A stretch of 64,000 bases of DNA from Bacteroidales bacterium (lineage in GTDB: Bacteria > Bacteroidota > Bacteroidia > Bacteroidales > F082): the NCBI GenBank assembly GCA_023229245.1, contig JALNZU010000002.1, positions 124,001 to 188,000 on the forward strand, written 5' to 3'. The notes beneath the pieces were generated by a model. It made no database searches. It worked only from the letters and a program-made list of their open reading frames with translations, and was not told where the DNA came from. Of the stretch, positions 26,098 to 34,786 are shown piece by piece. Each line of letters begins with the position of its first letter. The stretch's first letter is position 1. The position numbers were made by a program, and so were the translations under genes.

Positions 26098-27066
26098 ATG
26101 ATACCTCCTACGCTTGCTTCGACCCGGTACAACTTCCCGGGACAGACTTCCATGATACGGGGTAAAGTACGTGATATATACCACATTGACAATGATATCC
26201 TAGTGATGATAGCTACCGACCGGATCTCAGCCTTTGATGTGGTACTTCCGCGTGCCATCCCATATAAAGGACAGGTACTCAATCAGATTGCCTCGCTGTT
26301 TTTAGATGCAACGGCATCTTTAGTACCTAACTGGAAAATAGCCGAACCCGATCCTATGGCTACACTTGGCAGACGATGTCGCCCATTTGAGGTAGAAATG
26401 GTCATAAGAGGATACCTCAGCGGAAGCGCATGGCGGAGCTACAAAAACGGAAACCGAAATATATGTGGTGTGAAACTTGCCGACGGAATGCGCGAACATC
26501 AGCAATTTAAAACGCCTGTCATCACACCAACTACCAAAGCCACACAAGGACACGATTTAGATATTGCACCTCAGAAAATCATAACAAAGGGGTTAATGAC
26601 AAAAGAAGAATATCAGCAGATTGAAGAATATACCCGTAAGCTGTTCGACTTTGGTACAGCATGGGCAAAAGAAAGAGGACTGATATTAGTTGATACCAAA
26701 TATGAGTTTGGAAAAGATGAAAACGGACAAATACTGCTGATTGATGAAGTGCATACACCCGATTCGTCACGCTATTTCGTAGCAGAAACCTATCAACAAG
26801 ATTTTGAGAAAGGAGAAAGACAACGCCAGCTTTCCAAAGAGTTTGTACGTGAATGGCTGATGGCAAACGGGTTTCATGGGGCAAAAGGGCAACAAGTACC
26901 TGATATGAGTGATGAATTTGTCATGCAGGTCTCAGAACGGTATATTGAACTGTTTGAGAAAATCACCGGACAAGAATTTGTAAAAACAGTAAGCACGGAT
27001 CTGCACAGCCGTATCGAACAACACATAGTGCACTACCTGAATACATCTGTACGACCTACGGATTAG
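26098..27066 (+). CDS. purC: Phosphoribosylaminoimidazole-succinocarboxamide synthase
   Basis: Joins CAIR and aspartate with ATP in purine synthesis. The 322-aa protein is of the longer SAICAR synthetase type. Seen motifs are GKVRDIYHIDNDILVMIATDRISAFD near the N-terminus, EMVIRGYLSGSAWRSY, and the second signature LILVDTKYEFGKDENG followed by IDEVHTPDSSRY. It follows phoH by 6 bp and is the last gene before the hairpin-rich intergenic region. Confidence 0.96.
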   Translation: MIPPTLASTRYNFPGQTSMIRGKVRDIYHIDNDILVMIATDRISAFDVVLPRAIPYKGQVLNQIASLFLDATASLVPNWKIAEPDPMATLGRRCRPFEVEMVIRGYLSGSAWRSYKNGNRNICGVKLADGMREHQQFKTPVITPTTKATQGHDLDIAPQKIITKGLMTKEEYQQIEEYTRKLFDFGTAWAKERGLILVDTKYEFGKDENGQILLIDEVHTPDSSRYFVAETYQQDFEKGERQRQLSKEFVREWLMANGFHGAKGQQVPDMSDEFVMQVSERYIELFEKITGQEFVKTVSTDLHSRIEQHIVHYLNTSVRPTD

Positions 27067-27131
27067 TGTCTGTCCCTTTCCCGCAGATCACTGTTTATGT
27101 CCTCCGCAGATTAGGCTGATAAACGCTGAAT

Positions 27132-27183
27132 TTTTTTAAACGCAATGGTTTTTTTTTAAACGCAATGGTTTTTTTTTAAACGC
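27132..27183. repeat. 20-bp AT-rich tandem repeat
   Basis: A unit of about 20 bp, a T run followed by AAACGCAATGG, is repeated two and a half times directly before the first hairpin cassette. Confidence 0.8.
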
Positions 27184-27472
27184 GATCCCTACAATGTAAG
27201 CCCTACGGGCTATCAATTTAATCTCCTAAAACCTATATTCTATGGGTATGCAAAGCCCTACGGGCTATTGACGAACGCACGAATTCAGTCAAACCATTGC
27301 CCGTCAGGGCATACATATCAATAAAAAAAACATAAGAAACAAAAAAACCATTGCCCGTTAGGGCATACATATCAATAAAAAAACATAATGAAGCAAAAAA
27401 CCATTGCCCGTCAGGGCATACATATCAATAAAAAAACATAAGAAACAAGAAACAATTGCCCGTTAGGGCATA

Positions 27473-27512
27473 CACTTCCACAGATTACGCCTATTAACGC
27501 TGATTTTTCTTA
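27473..27512. repeat. CAGATTA-type end element of hairpin cassette 1
   Basis: A sequence beginning CACAGATTACGCCTATTAAC and ending in a T-rich run closes cassette 1. The same element closes cassette 2 at about 27854-27890, and a degenerate version (CGCAGATTAGGCTGATAAAC) precedes cassette 1 at about 27106-27139. Confidence 0.75.
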
Positions 27513-27902
27513 TCCGCAATCCTATTAAAATCTAATCATTCCATCGTTCTCTCTCAAACATCTCCCCACAGTGTAAGCCCTACGGGCTATCAATTTAATC
27601 TTCTAAAACCCATATTCTATGGGTATGCAAGCCCTACGGGCTATTGACGAACGCACGAATTCAGTCAAACCATTGCCCGTTAGGGCATACATATCAACAG
27701 ATAGCATTGAACGGTAGATCAACATTACCCGTCAGGGCATACATATCAATAAAAAAACATAAGAAACGAAAAAACCATTGCCCGTCAGGGCATACATACC
27801 AATAAAAAAAGCATAATGAAACAAAAAACCATTGCCCGTTAGGGCATACACTTCCACAGATTACGCCTATTAACGCTGATTTTTCTTAACCGTCCCTATC
27901 CC

Positions 27903-28889
27903 TCACTCAATTCCACTAAAATGTTTCATAAACTGCACCCTTTCATACGCAGCCGGATTTTCTGACTTTTTAACGCTCATCCTCCCGATGAACTGCTCAA
28001 GGTTTTTATAGGCATGCCGTTCCATCCACTCGCTGATATCATTGAGGATCACCGGTATCTCACGAAATCCTTTTTTATACAATACCGAAGCAATTTGCAC
28101 AGCTTTTGCTCCTGCAAGCAGTTGTTTGACAACAGCCTTACCGTCGTATATCCCCGTTGAAGCAGCTACATCGCAGTGCAGCTGAGAAGAAAGCATAGCC
28201 ACCCATCTCAACGGCAGAGCTATCTCAGCCGGTGTGCTCAACACATGGGAAGCCCGTACCTCAAAGCGCTCAATATCAATATCAGGTGAAAAGAAACGGT
28301 TAAACATCACTAATCCTTTGATGCCGGTCCACGAAAGTTTTAAAGCCATTTGAGCCAGGCTCGAAAAATAATGACTGATCTTCAATGCTACCGGAATAGT
28401 AACAGTCTTTAATACGGCATCCAACACCTCAAAATAGAGTGATTCGTTTTGCTCACTCGTTTTAAACGGATTAGACGGAAGCACAAACACATTCAGTTCC
28501 AAGGCATCAGCCCCAGCTTCCTGTGTCTTACGGGCAAAGTCAATCCATTCCTGACCGGTAACACAATTGATACTGGCTATAATAGGGATATCAACTGCTT
28601 CCTTGCTTTTCCGAATCAGCGATAGATAGTTATCTACCTCATTCGACCGGGTGTAATGTCGGATATAGTCATCAGCTTCCGGATAGAAATTAGCCAGCTC
28701 GTTTTGCATGATGGCATGATGTGTCCCATGCAGTATCTGCTCCTCAAACAGCGATTTCAATACTACAGCAGCAGCACCGTTTGACGCAGCCTCTTTGATG
28801 TTTTCCACTGAATTTGTCAGTCCTGAGCTACCTATAATGATGGGATTCTTTAAAGACAACCCCATAAAATCAGTCTGAAGATTAACCAT
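27903..28889 (-). CDS. Dihydroorotate dehydrogenase-like flavoprotein
   Basis: A 328-aa TIM-barrel protein. It has MGLSLKNPIIIGSSGLTNSVE at the N-terminus, ASINCVTGQEWIDFARKTQE, ADALELNVFV, and a phosphate-binding region near LLAGAKAVQIASVLYKKG. These are the features of the DHOD-like proteins found widely in Bacteroidota and annotated apart from pyrD. Whether it oxidises dihydroorotate is not clear from sequence. It ends in the hairpin cassette region and has no close operon partner. Confidence 0.85.
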   Translation of the reverse strand: MVNLQTDFMGLSLKNPIIIGSSGLTNSVENIKEAASNGAAAVVLKSLFEEQILHGTHHAIMQNELANFYPEADDYIRHYTRSNEVDNYLSLIRKSKEAVDIPIIASINCVTGQEWIDFARKTQEAGADALELNVFVLPSNPFKTSEQNESLYFEVLDAVLKTVTIPVALKISHYFSSLAQMALKLSWTGIKGLVMFNRFFSPDIDIERFEVRASHVLSTPAEIALPLRWVAMLSSQLHCDVAASTGIYDGKAVVKQLLAGAKAVQIASVLYKKGFREIPVILNDISEWMERHAYKNLEQFIGRMSVKKSENPAAYERVQFMKHFSGIE

Positions 28890-29197
28890 ATTTTCAAGGT
28901 TTTAAAACATATACAACTAATTCTCCCGAAACTAACGCCCCCATCCGATAGCTCCTACTTCCGGTATTACCCAAAACAAGTCCGATAGGGATCCGGGTGC
29001 CGGAACGATAATTTCAGAAAACTTTTTAGCAAGTAAAAATAATATAAATCCAAATCGATTTACTGGCAGTGGTTAATTAAAAATCATTCCAAATAACAAA
29101 CCTTATCATTCTGATTGATTTATTCTGACCGTTTACTGATCGGCCAGAATACACTAGTCAGATTTTACATATTTTCGCAGCTTCAACGCTAATCATC
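28890..29197. other. Intergenic region between divergent genes
   Basis: This 308-bp region separates the DHOD-like gene from the divergent transporter gene. It contains an inverted repeat (29121-29151, listed separately) and a near-match -7 box TATTTTCG at 29170-29177 in front of the transporter. I see no gene or RNA in it. Confidence 0.5.
29121..29151. promoter_or_regulatory. Inverted repeat, possible operator
   Basis: TATTCTGACCG (29121-29131) and CGGCCAGAATA (29141-29151) are complementary at 10 of 11 positions around a 9-nt centre. The repeat lies about 20 bp upstream of a -7-like box and 47 bp before the transporter start, where a regulator would bind. A transcribed hairpin is less likely, because no gene ends here. 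Confidence 0.45.
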
Positions 29198-30100
29198 TTG
29201 AACACAACGATTAAAGTGCATATTAGTGCCCTTCTGGCTATGATCTTCTGGGGCATGTCGTTTATCTGGTCTAAGCAAGTGTTTACAGAGCTGGGACCGG
29301 GAACGACCATTTTTTTCAGGCTTATAATCTCTTCTCCATTTCTAGTGTTGTTGCTTTATCTAAGCGGTTCTTTTCAAAAGATACGTCGAACCCATTACAA
29401 ACTGTTTCTACTGACAGCCCTTTTTAATCCGTTTTTATATTTTGTAGGTGAAAGTTATGGGCTGAATTTAGTATCACCAACAATAAGCGCAGTCATAATA
29501 GCTACTATACCTGTTTTCACACCTGTCGCAACCTGGCTCTTTACCAATGAGCGGTTGAGTTGGCTTAATTTAGCCGGTATATTTGTATCGTTTATCGGGA
29601 TACTGATAATGCTGGTTGAAAAAGATTTCAGCCTATCGGCCTCACCAACCGGGATACTGCTTTTGTTTGGTGCTGTAGCCTCTTCGGTGATTTACAGCCT
29701 GATAGTAAAAAAGACAACTACCTATTATTCGGCATTGAATATAGTCTGGATACAAAATACTATCGGTATTCTTTACTTTTTACCTCTTTTTTTGATTGAG
29801 ACTAAAGCTGCGACGGCGGTTCACTTTTCCACTGCTATTTTACCTCCTCTTTTGCTATTGGGAACCTTAGCCAGCTCGTTGGCATTTGTACTGTTTACCT
29901 ATGCCATAGGAAAGATCGGTGTCTCACGGTCCAACATCTATACGAATCTGATCTCTGTTTTCACTGCATTTTTCAGTTTTTTATTGTTGGGCGAACATCT
30001 CGCTTTAATCAAAATAGCAGGTATTGGAGTTGTCATCACTGGTGTGATGCTTTCTCAGCTACCACAAAAATCAATGCAAACCTTAAATAAGACCCTATGA
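29198..30100 (+). CDS. DMT family transporter (EamA)
   Basis: A 300-aa inner-membrane protein with ten hydrophobic segments and two EamA repeats (about 8-138 and 152-288). Signatures are AMIFWGMSFIWSK, FFRLIISSPFLVLLL and SRSNIYTNLISVFTAFFSFLLLGE. Members export or import amino acids and other small metabolites. The only start that keeps the whole first helix is a TTG at 29198; the next ATG (residue 15) would truncate it. The stop overlaps the next gene's ATG by 4 bp (ATGA), so this transporter and the saccharopine-reductase-like enzyme are translationally coupled. Confidence 0.9.
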   Translation: MNTTIKVHISALLAMIFWGMSFIWSKQVFTELGPGTTIFFRLIISSPFLVLLLYLSGSFQKIRRTHYKLFLLTALFNPFLYFVGESYGLNLVSPTISAVIIATIPVFTPVATWLFTNERLSWLNLAGIFVSFIGILIMLVEKDFSLSASPTGILLLFGAVASSVIYSLIVKKTTTYYSALNIVWIQNTIGILYFLPLFLIETKAATAVHFSTAILPPLLLLGTLASSLAFVLFTYAIGKIGVSRSNIYTNLISVFTAFFSFLLLGEHLALIKIAGIGVVITGVMLSQLPQKSMQTLNKTL

Positions 30101-31236
30101 CAAAAGTTTTGATCCTTGGAGCCGGTTTGATAGGAAAACCAATGGCTTTAGACCTGATTGCTGATCCTGAGTTTCAGATAGGTATAGCTGATATCTCATC
30201 CAATGCACTGAATCATTTCCAGGCATATGATATTGAAAAAATACAAGCCGATTTACAGGATACCGGGCGTGTGCGACAAATTGTATCAGATTTTGATTAT
30301 GTGATCAATGCGGTACCCGGTTTTATGGGGTATAAGACATTAAAAACGGTGATTGAAGCCGGAAAACATGCCATTGACATCAGCTTTTATGCTCAAGACC
30401 CTTTTCAATTGAGTCAATTAGCTATTGATAATCAGGTAACAGTGATATGTGATATGGGTGTAGCGCCGGGTATGAGTCATCTACTCGCCGGCTATTCGGC
30501 TGCCCAATTGGAGCATATTCACAAAATCATTATTTATGTCGGCGGATTACCGGTGATACGCAGCCTCCCCTGGGAATATAAAGCCGTGTTCTCTCCTACA
30601 GATGTGATTGAAGAATATATACGACCGGCACGGCTGATAGAAAACGGACAACTAACCGTCAAACCAGCTTTGTCGGAAAGTGAGTTGCTTGATTTTCCCG
30701 GTATAGGTACGTTAGAAGCTTTCAATAGTGATGGGTTGCGCTCGCTCACTCAAACTATTCAAGCCGAATATATGGTCGAAAAGACGTTGCGCTATCCGGG
30801 ACATATCGCCCTGATACACGCATTGAAACAAAGCGGATTCTTTGCAGAAACACCTATACCATTCAACAATACCTCTATAAGCCCGATAGAATTTACTCAG
30901 AAGATACTCTTTCCACAGTGGAAGTTAGGAAAAGGCGAACACGATTTGACAGTGATGCGCATCCTGGTTGATGGCCTTACAGCCGATGGAAATAAAAAAG
31001 AGTTCTGCTGGGATCTTTTTGACCGCTATGATCCCGTTGGTGAGATACATTCTATGGCACGTACTACCGGCTATGCAGCTACCGCTGCTCTTCGACTGCT
31101 GACGTCTGGCACCTTTTCAAAACCAGGACTATACCTGCCCGAACAAATAGGTGAAGATAAAACCAATACCGAGTTCATATTGAACGAACTTCAAAAAAGA
31201 AGTGTTGTATATACCTTAACGGAAACAACGCTTTAA
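30097..31236 (+). CDS. Saccharopine dehydrogenase-like oxidoreductase
   Basis: A 379-aa protein. An N-terminal Rossmann fold starts VLILGAGLIGKPMALDL, and DMGVAPGMSHLLAGYSA marks the boundary to the C-terminal saccharopine-dehydrogenase/carboxynorspermidine-type domain (about 130-370). The family includes saccharopine, carboxynorspermidine and lysine 6-reducing enzymes, and the substrate cannot be decided here. It is a divergent paralogue of the 443-aa gene at 61730, which sits in a lysine-degradation operon. Coupling to a DMT transporter (4-bp overlap) suggests that an amino acid or polyamine substrate is involved. Confidence 0.85.
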   Translation: MTKVLILGAGLIGKPMALDLIADPEFQIGIADISSNALNHFQAYDIEKIQADLQDTGRVRQIVSDFDYVINAVPGFMGYKTLKTVIEAGKHAIDISFYAQDPFQLSQLAIDNQVTVICDMGVAPGMSHLLAGYSAAQLEHIHKIIIYVGGLPVIRSLPWEYKAVFSPTDVIEEYIRPARLIENGQLTVKPALSESELLDFPGIGTLEAFNSDGLRSLTQTIQAEYMVEKTLRYPGHIALIHALKQSGFFAETPIPFNNTSISPIEFTQKILFPQWKLGKGEHDLTVMRILVDGLTADGNKKEFCWDLFDRYDPVGEIHSMARTTGYAATAALRLLTSGTFSKPGLYLPEQIGEDKTNTEFILNELQKRSVVYTLTETTL

Positions 31237-31249
31237 AATCAAAGGAATC

Positions 31250-32044
31250 ATGATCACAAGCAAGTCAAATCTCAGAATAAAAAATCTTATTCGCCTACAG
31301 AAATCAAATGAGCGGAGGAAGCAACAAAGAACTCTTATTGAGGGCTACAGGGAGATTGAACGGGCTTTGATCAGCGGATGGAAACCGGAAACACTTTTTG
31401 TCAGTGCCGAGATAGCCGGAACAAGAATGGAACAGCTGATTCGCTTGCTTCCCGACGAATGTGAGACCGTGTTTCTAAGCCGTGAAGTGTTTGAGCATAT
31501 TGCCTATCGTGAAGGCTCGGACGGGATATTGGCTGTTTGTGAACCGATCCAATTATCGTTGGATGAGATACAAACCGGATTGAATCCATTGATCATAGTA
31601 TTGGAATCAGTTGAGAAGCCTGGAAATATGGGTGCTATCCTCCGTACGGCCGATGCCGTTTCTGCTGATGCTGTCATAGTGTGCGAACCAGGTACTGATC
31701 TTTATAATCCCAATACTATACGAGCCAGCCTCGGATGTATATTTTCTGTTCCATTTACTTCATGCAGTTCAGAGGAAGCCTTGCGATGGCTCAGGAGCAA
31801 ACAATGCCGCATCTATGCCACTACGCCCGAAAGCTCAACCGATTATCTCGATATGGATTTCACAGGCCCTACAGCACTTGTCATGGGATCGGAAGCTACC
31901 GGATTAACTGACTTTTGGATAAAAAATGCAGATAAACACATACGGATTGAAATGGAAGGTATAGCTGATTCATTAAATGTATCGGTTGCTACTGCTGTCA
32001 TCGCTTTTGAAAGTAAAAGACAAAAAAAAGTGAAAAATATCTAA
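31250..32044 (+). CDS. TrmH/SpoU family RNA 2'-O-methyltransferase
   Basis: A 264-aa protein. An N-terminal substrate-binding domain (about 5-100) precedes the SPOUT knot with the three motifs: KPGNMGAILRTADAV (124-138), LVMGSEATGL, and IEMEGIADSLNVSVATAV. It probably methylates ribose in rRNA or tRNA using SAM. The exact target is not readable. It starts 13 bp after the saccharopine-like gene in the same direction, and its 3' end is rich in A without a clear terminator. Confidence 0.93.
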   Translation: MITSKSNLRIKNLIRLQKSNERRKQQRTLIEGYREIERALISGWKPETLFVSAEIAGTRMEQLIRLLPDECETVFLSREVFEHIAYREGSDGILAVCEPIQLSLDEIQTGLNPLIIVLESVEKPGNMGAILRTADAVSADAVIVCEPGTDLYNPNTIRASLGCIFSVPFTSCSSEEALRWLRSKQCRIYATTPESSTDYLDMDFTGPTALVMGSEATGLTDFWIKNADKHIRIEMEGIADSLNVSVATAVIAFESKRQKKVKNI

Positions 32045-32078
32045 AAATGATGAATACGACCAACTACTATGTAAAGAA

Positions 32079-32109
32079 GGCATATTAATTGTTAAGAGAA
32101 ATATATTTT
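32079..32109 (+). promoter_or_regulatory. Candidate promoter for the TonB-dependent receptor gene
   Basis: TTG at 32079-32081 and TATATTTT at 32102-32109 (one mismatch to TAnnTTTG) are separated by 20 nt, the proper Bacteroidota spacing, about 75 nt before the start codon. Confidence 0.35.
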
Positions 32110-32182
32110 CCTTGATTGATGCAAAACCAACGAATCCAAAAAGAAAAACTGATCGATAAGATTTTAAATCTAATATTCTGAT

Positions 32183-34636
32183 ATGCGTACGTACAATTTT
32201 TTAATTACAGCACTTATTTTGCTTGGCACCCTTGTCACCTTCGCCGAACCCACAGGCAATCCGTCTGATAGCGACAGCGGTATCAAAGGAAAAGTCATTG
32301 ACAGATCCAGTCATCAAGGATTAGAGTATGCCACCATTATGGTATATAACCTGTCGGATGACAGTTTCGTTACAGGCTCTATCACCGGTCCTAATGGTGA
32401 ATTCAACATACAGTTAAAGCCTGGTAAATATAGAGTTTCCATACAGTTTCTGGCCTATGCCACTGTCAATATTGATGATGTTACTGTTGGTCGTGGCAAA
32501 GTATTTCGGGATCTGGGTGAGCTGCTGATCACTCCCGACAGTGCTTTATTGGAAGAGGTGGAAGTGGTAGCTGAACGCTCTACAGTAGAGATGACCTTAG
32601 ACAAAAGGGTGTTTAATATCGGAAGCGATATCAGCGCAAAGGCAGGAAATGCCATTGAAGTGTTAGAAAATATTCCTTCGGTAACAGTTGACATAGAAGG
32701 CAATGTAAGCCTTAGAGGTGATGATGGAGTACGTATACTGATTGATGGAAAAGTATCGGGCCTGGCCGGACTAAGCGATAAAAACGCCTTGAGAAGCATC
32801 TCATCGGATATGATAGAACGCATAGAAGTAGTAACCAACCCTTCCGTACGCTATGATGCTGAAGGCACTTCCGGGATCATCAATATTGTACTCAAAAAAG
32901 ATAAACGCAGAGGATTTAACGGCTCAATAGACCTTAGTACAGGATACCAGCTACAAGGTGGATTGGGAATCAACACCAATTACAGACTTGAAAAATTAAA
33001 CCTGTTTGCAAATTACAACATCAACTACAGAGAAAATATTGGGGGCGGCAATGCGTACCGACAATATTATTTTGAGACCCCTTTTGCTACAGACCAGAAA
33101 TCTGAAAGCACACGTAAAAACTTTGGAAACACGCTTCGCTTTGGAGCTGAATACCTGATCAATCCCAGTAATTCGCTTACACTGAGCATGATGTATCGTG
33201 TGGCGGAAATGAATAATCGTTCGGTAGTAGAGTATAACGACTTTCGTCCGATTGACCATCTCATCGGACAATCTCAACGTATAGACGACCAGAAAACCGA
33301 CCTACCCAATCTGCAGTATGCCATCGACTACCGTAAGCAGTTCAAGCGCAAAGACCAATTGTTTACCGCCAATCTGCAATACTACGACAGCAAAAACCAA
33401 GGACATTCGGACATAAGCGAAACCCTGGTGTTCAACCCTATCAATCAACCGTTTACCCCTTTGTATCAGCAGACAGATAATGATGAAAGAGATTGTAACC
33501 TACAGTTTCAGGCTGATTATTTCCATCCTTTTGCCGGCAAAGCCAAGTTAGAAACAGGGATAAAAGTGCAAAGGCGGGAAATAGACAACGACTATCAGGT
33601 AAGTGAACAAAACGACCAAGGTGATTTTGAGCTAGTACCCGAATTTACCAATCATTTTGTGTATGATGAAAATATCTATGCCGCTTATGCATTGTTTGGA
33701 AATGATGTAGGACGCTATACCTATCAGCTTGGACTACGCACCGAATATTCTGATATCAGAACCATGCTATACGAGACTTCAGAAGATAACTCCAACACCT
33801 ATCTTGATTTCTTCCCTTCGGCTCACTTCACATACAAACTCACCGAAAAGGATAATGTACAGCTTAGCTACAGCCGTCGTATCCGCCGGCCTGGCTATTG
33901 GCAGTTAAACCCATTCCGCTCATTCACCGACAACCGCAACATTTGGTCGGGAAACCCAACACTCAAACCGGTGTATACCAATGCCTTTGAAACAGGATAC
34001 CTAAGGTTCTGGAAAAGTGCCAGCCTGAATGCCAATCTGTACTACCGACATAGCGAAGATATGTTTCAACGCATTGAAAGGGTTGACAGTAGCGGTGTCA
34101 GCTATTCCCGTCCGGAAAATTTTGCCACTAATGATTCATATGGCCTCGAGATCATTGGAATGTACTCATTGGCTAAAACGATCAATATAAACGGTAGCCT
34201 CAACTTTTTCCGCTCCATGACAAAAGGTGAAGCATATGGGATCAATTACGATACCGACAACTACTCGTGGTGGGGAAGGATACAGAGTAAGTTTACTATT
34301 GCCAAAAGTTTTGACTTGCAGCTTGCAGGAAACTATCGCGGAAAAATGAAGATGCCACAGGGTAACCGACTTCCGGCCTATAGCATTGATTTGGGCTTGA
34401 GCAAAGATATACTTCAAGACAAAGGCACACTCACCCTGAATGTACGTGATGTGTTTAATACACGACGACATGGCTTTGAAACCTTTGGTGAGAACTTTTA
34501 TTCTAAGACCGACTTTAAATGGAGCACTACTACCATCACCCTGAATTTCAACTATCGCATCAACCAACAAAAGAAACGTAGCAACGATAGACGCCAGCAA
34601 TTGATGGATGATGACGAACAGATGATGGAAATGTAA
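32183..34636 (+). CDS. Outer-membrane beta-barrel receptor (TonB-dependent receptor-like, OMP_b-brl_3)
   Basis: An 817-aa protein with a signal peptide. It has a carboxypeptidase-regulatory-like domain (about 33-115, IKGKVIDRSSHQGLEYATIM ... LSYA-like FLAYATVNIDDV), a plug domain (about 130-235, EVLENIPSVTVDIEGNVSLRGDD ... IIERIEVVTNPSVRYDAEGTSG region) and a large barrel ending in TITLNFNYRI. An Arg/Gln/Asp-rich tail of about 25 residues follows the last strand, as is common in this subfamily. It probably imports a ligand such as a metal chelate or peptide; none can be named. It stands alone, followed by a hairpin at 34665-34685. Confidence 0.92.
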   Translation: MRTYNFLITALILLGTLVTFAEPTGNPSDSDSGIKGKVIDRSSHQGLEYATIMVYNLSDDSFVTGSITGPNGEFNIQLKPGKYRVSIQFLAYATVNIDDVTVGRGKVFRDLGELLITPDSALLEEVEVVAERSTVEMTLDKRVFNIGSDISAKAGNAIEVLENIPSVTVDIEGNVSLRGDDGVRILIDGKVSGLAGLSDKNALRSISSDMIERIEVVTNPSVRYDAEGTSGIINIVLKKDKRRGFNGSIDLSTGYQLQGGLGINTNYRLEKLNLFANYNINYRENIGGGNAYRQYYFETPFATDQKSESTRKNFGNTLRFGAEYLINPSNSLTLSMMYRVAEMNNRSVVEYNDFRPIDHLIGQSQRIDDQKTDLPNLQYAIDYRKQFKRKDQLFTANLQYYDSKNQGHSDISETLVFNPINQPFTPLYQQTDNDERDCNLQFQADYFHPFAGKAKLETGIKVQRREIDNDYQVSEQNDQGDFELVPEFTNHFVYDENIYAAYALFGNDVGRYTYQLGLRTEYSDIRTMLYETSEDNSNTYLDFFPSAHFTYKLTEKDNVQLSYSRRIRRPGYWQLNPFRSFTDNRNIWSGNPTLKPVYTNAFETGYLRFWKSASLNANLYYRHSEDMFQRIERVDSSGVSYSRPENFATNDSYGLEIIGMYSLAKTININGSLNFFRSMTKGEAYGINYDTDNYSWWGRIQSKFTIAKSFDLQLAGNYRGKMKMPQGNRLPAYSIDLGLSKDILQDKGTLTLNVRDVFNTRRHGFETFGENFYSKTDFKWSTTTITLNFNYRINQQKKRSNDRRQQLMDDDEQMMEM

Positions 34637-34664
34637 GAAAAATATTTATGATCCAATTATTGCT

Positions 34665-34685
34665 CAAGCCCTTTTTAAGGGCTTG
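34665..34685 (+). terminator. Hairpin after the receptor gene
   Basis: CAAGCCCTT and AAGGGCTTG form a perfect 9-bp stem with a 3-nt TTT loop, 29 bp after the stop. A long T run is missing, so this is a probable but not ideal terminator. Confidence 0.5.
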
Positions 34686-34786
34686 TTGCATTATATAATG
34701 GTATCAAATCAAGTATTTTCTTTGCCTTTTCGTCCTACTTTTATAAAAAACATTTTACCTTCGTGTTTTAGTAAGCTTATAATCTC

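Larger units (their letters stand above)
27067..27902. repeat. Intergenic double cassette of short GC-rich hairpins
   Basis: This 836-bp gene-free stretch lies between the convergent ends of purC and a DHOD-like gene. It contains twelve short palindromes: four of AGCCCTACGGGCT (27199, 27254, 27576, 27630) and eight of GCCCGTYAGGGC (27299, 27353, 27406, 27458, 27675, 27727 with one mismatch, 27780, 27834). They are arranged as two copies of a unit of about 318 bp (27195-27512 and 27572-27890) with a 377-bp period. Each unit has two of the first type, then four of the second type spaced 52-54 bp apart by A-rich linkers. The two palindrome types are near reverse complements of one another. No ORF or transposase is seen. 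Confidence 0.9.

Noticed and set aside
27299..27845. CRISPR-like array (repeats every 52-54 bp)
   Set aside because: The linkers are nearly the same A-rich sequence and not unique spacers, the repeats are short palindromes, and no cas gene is present.
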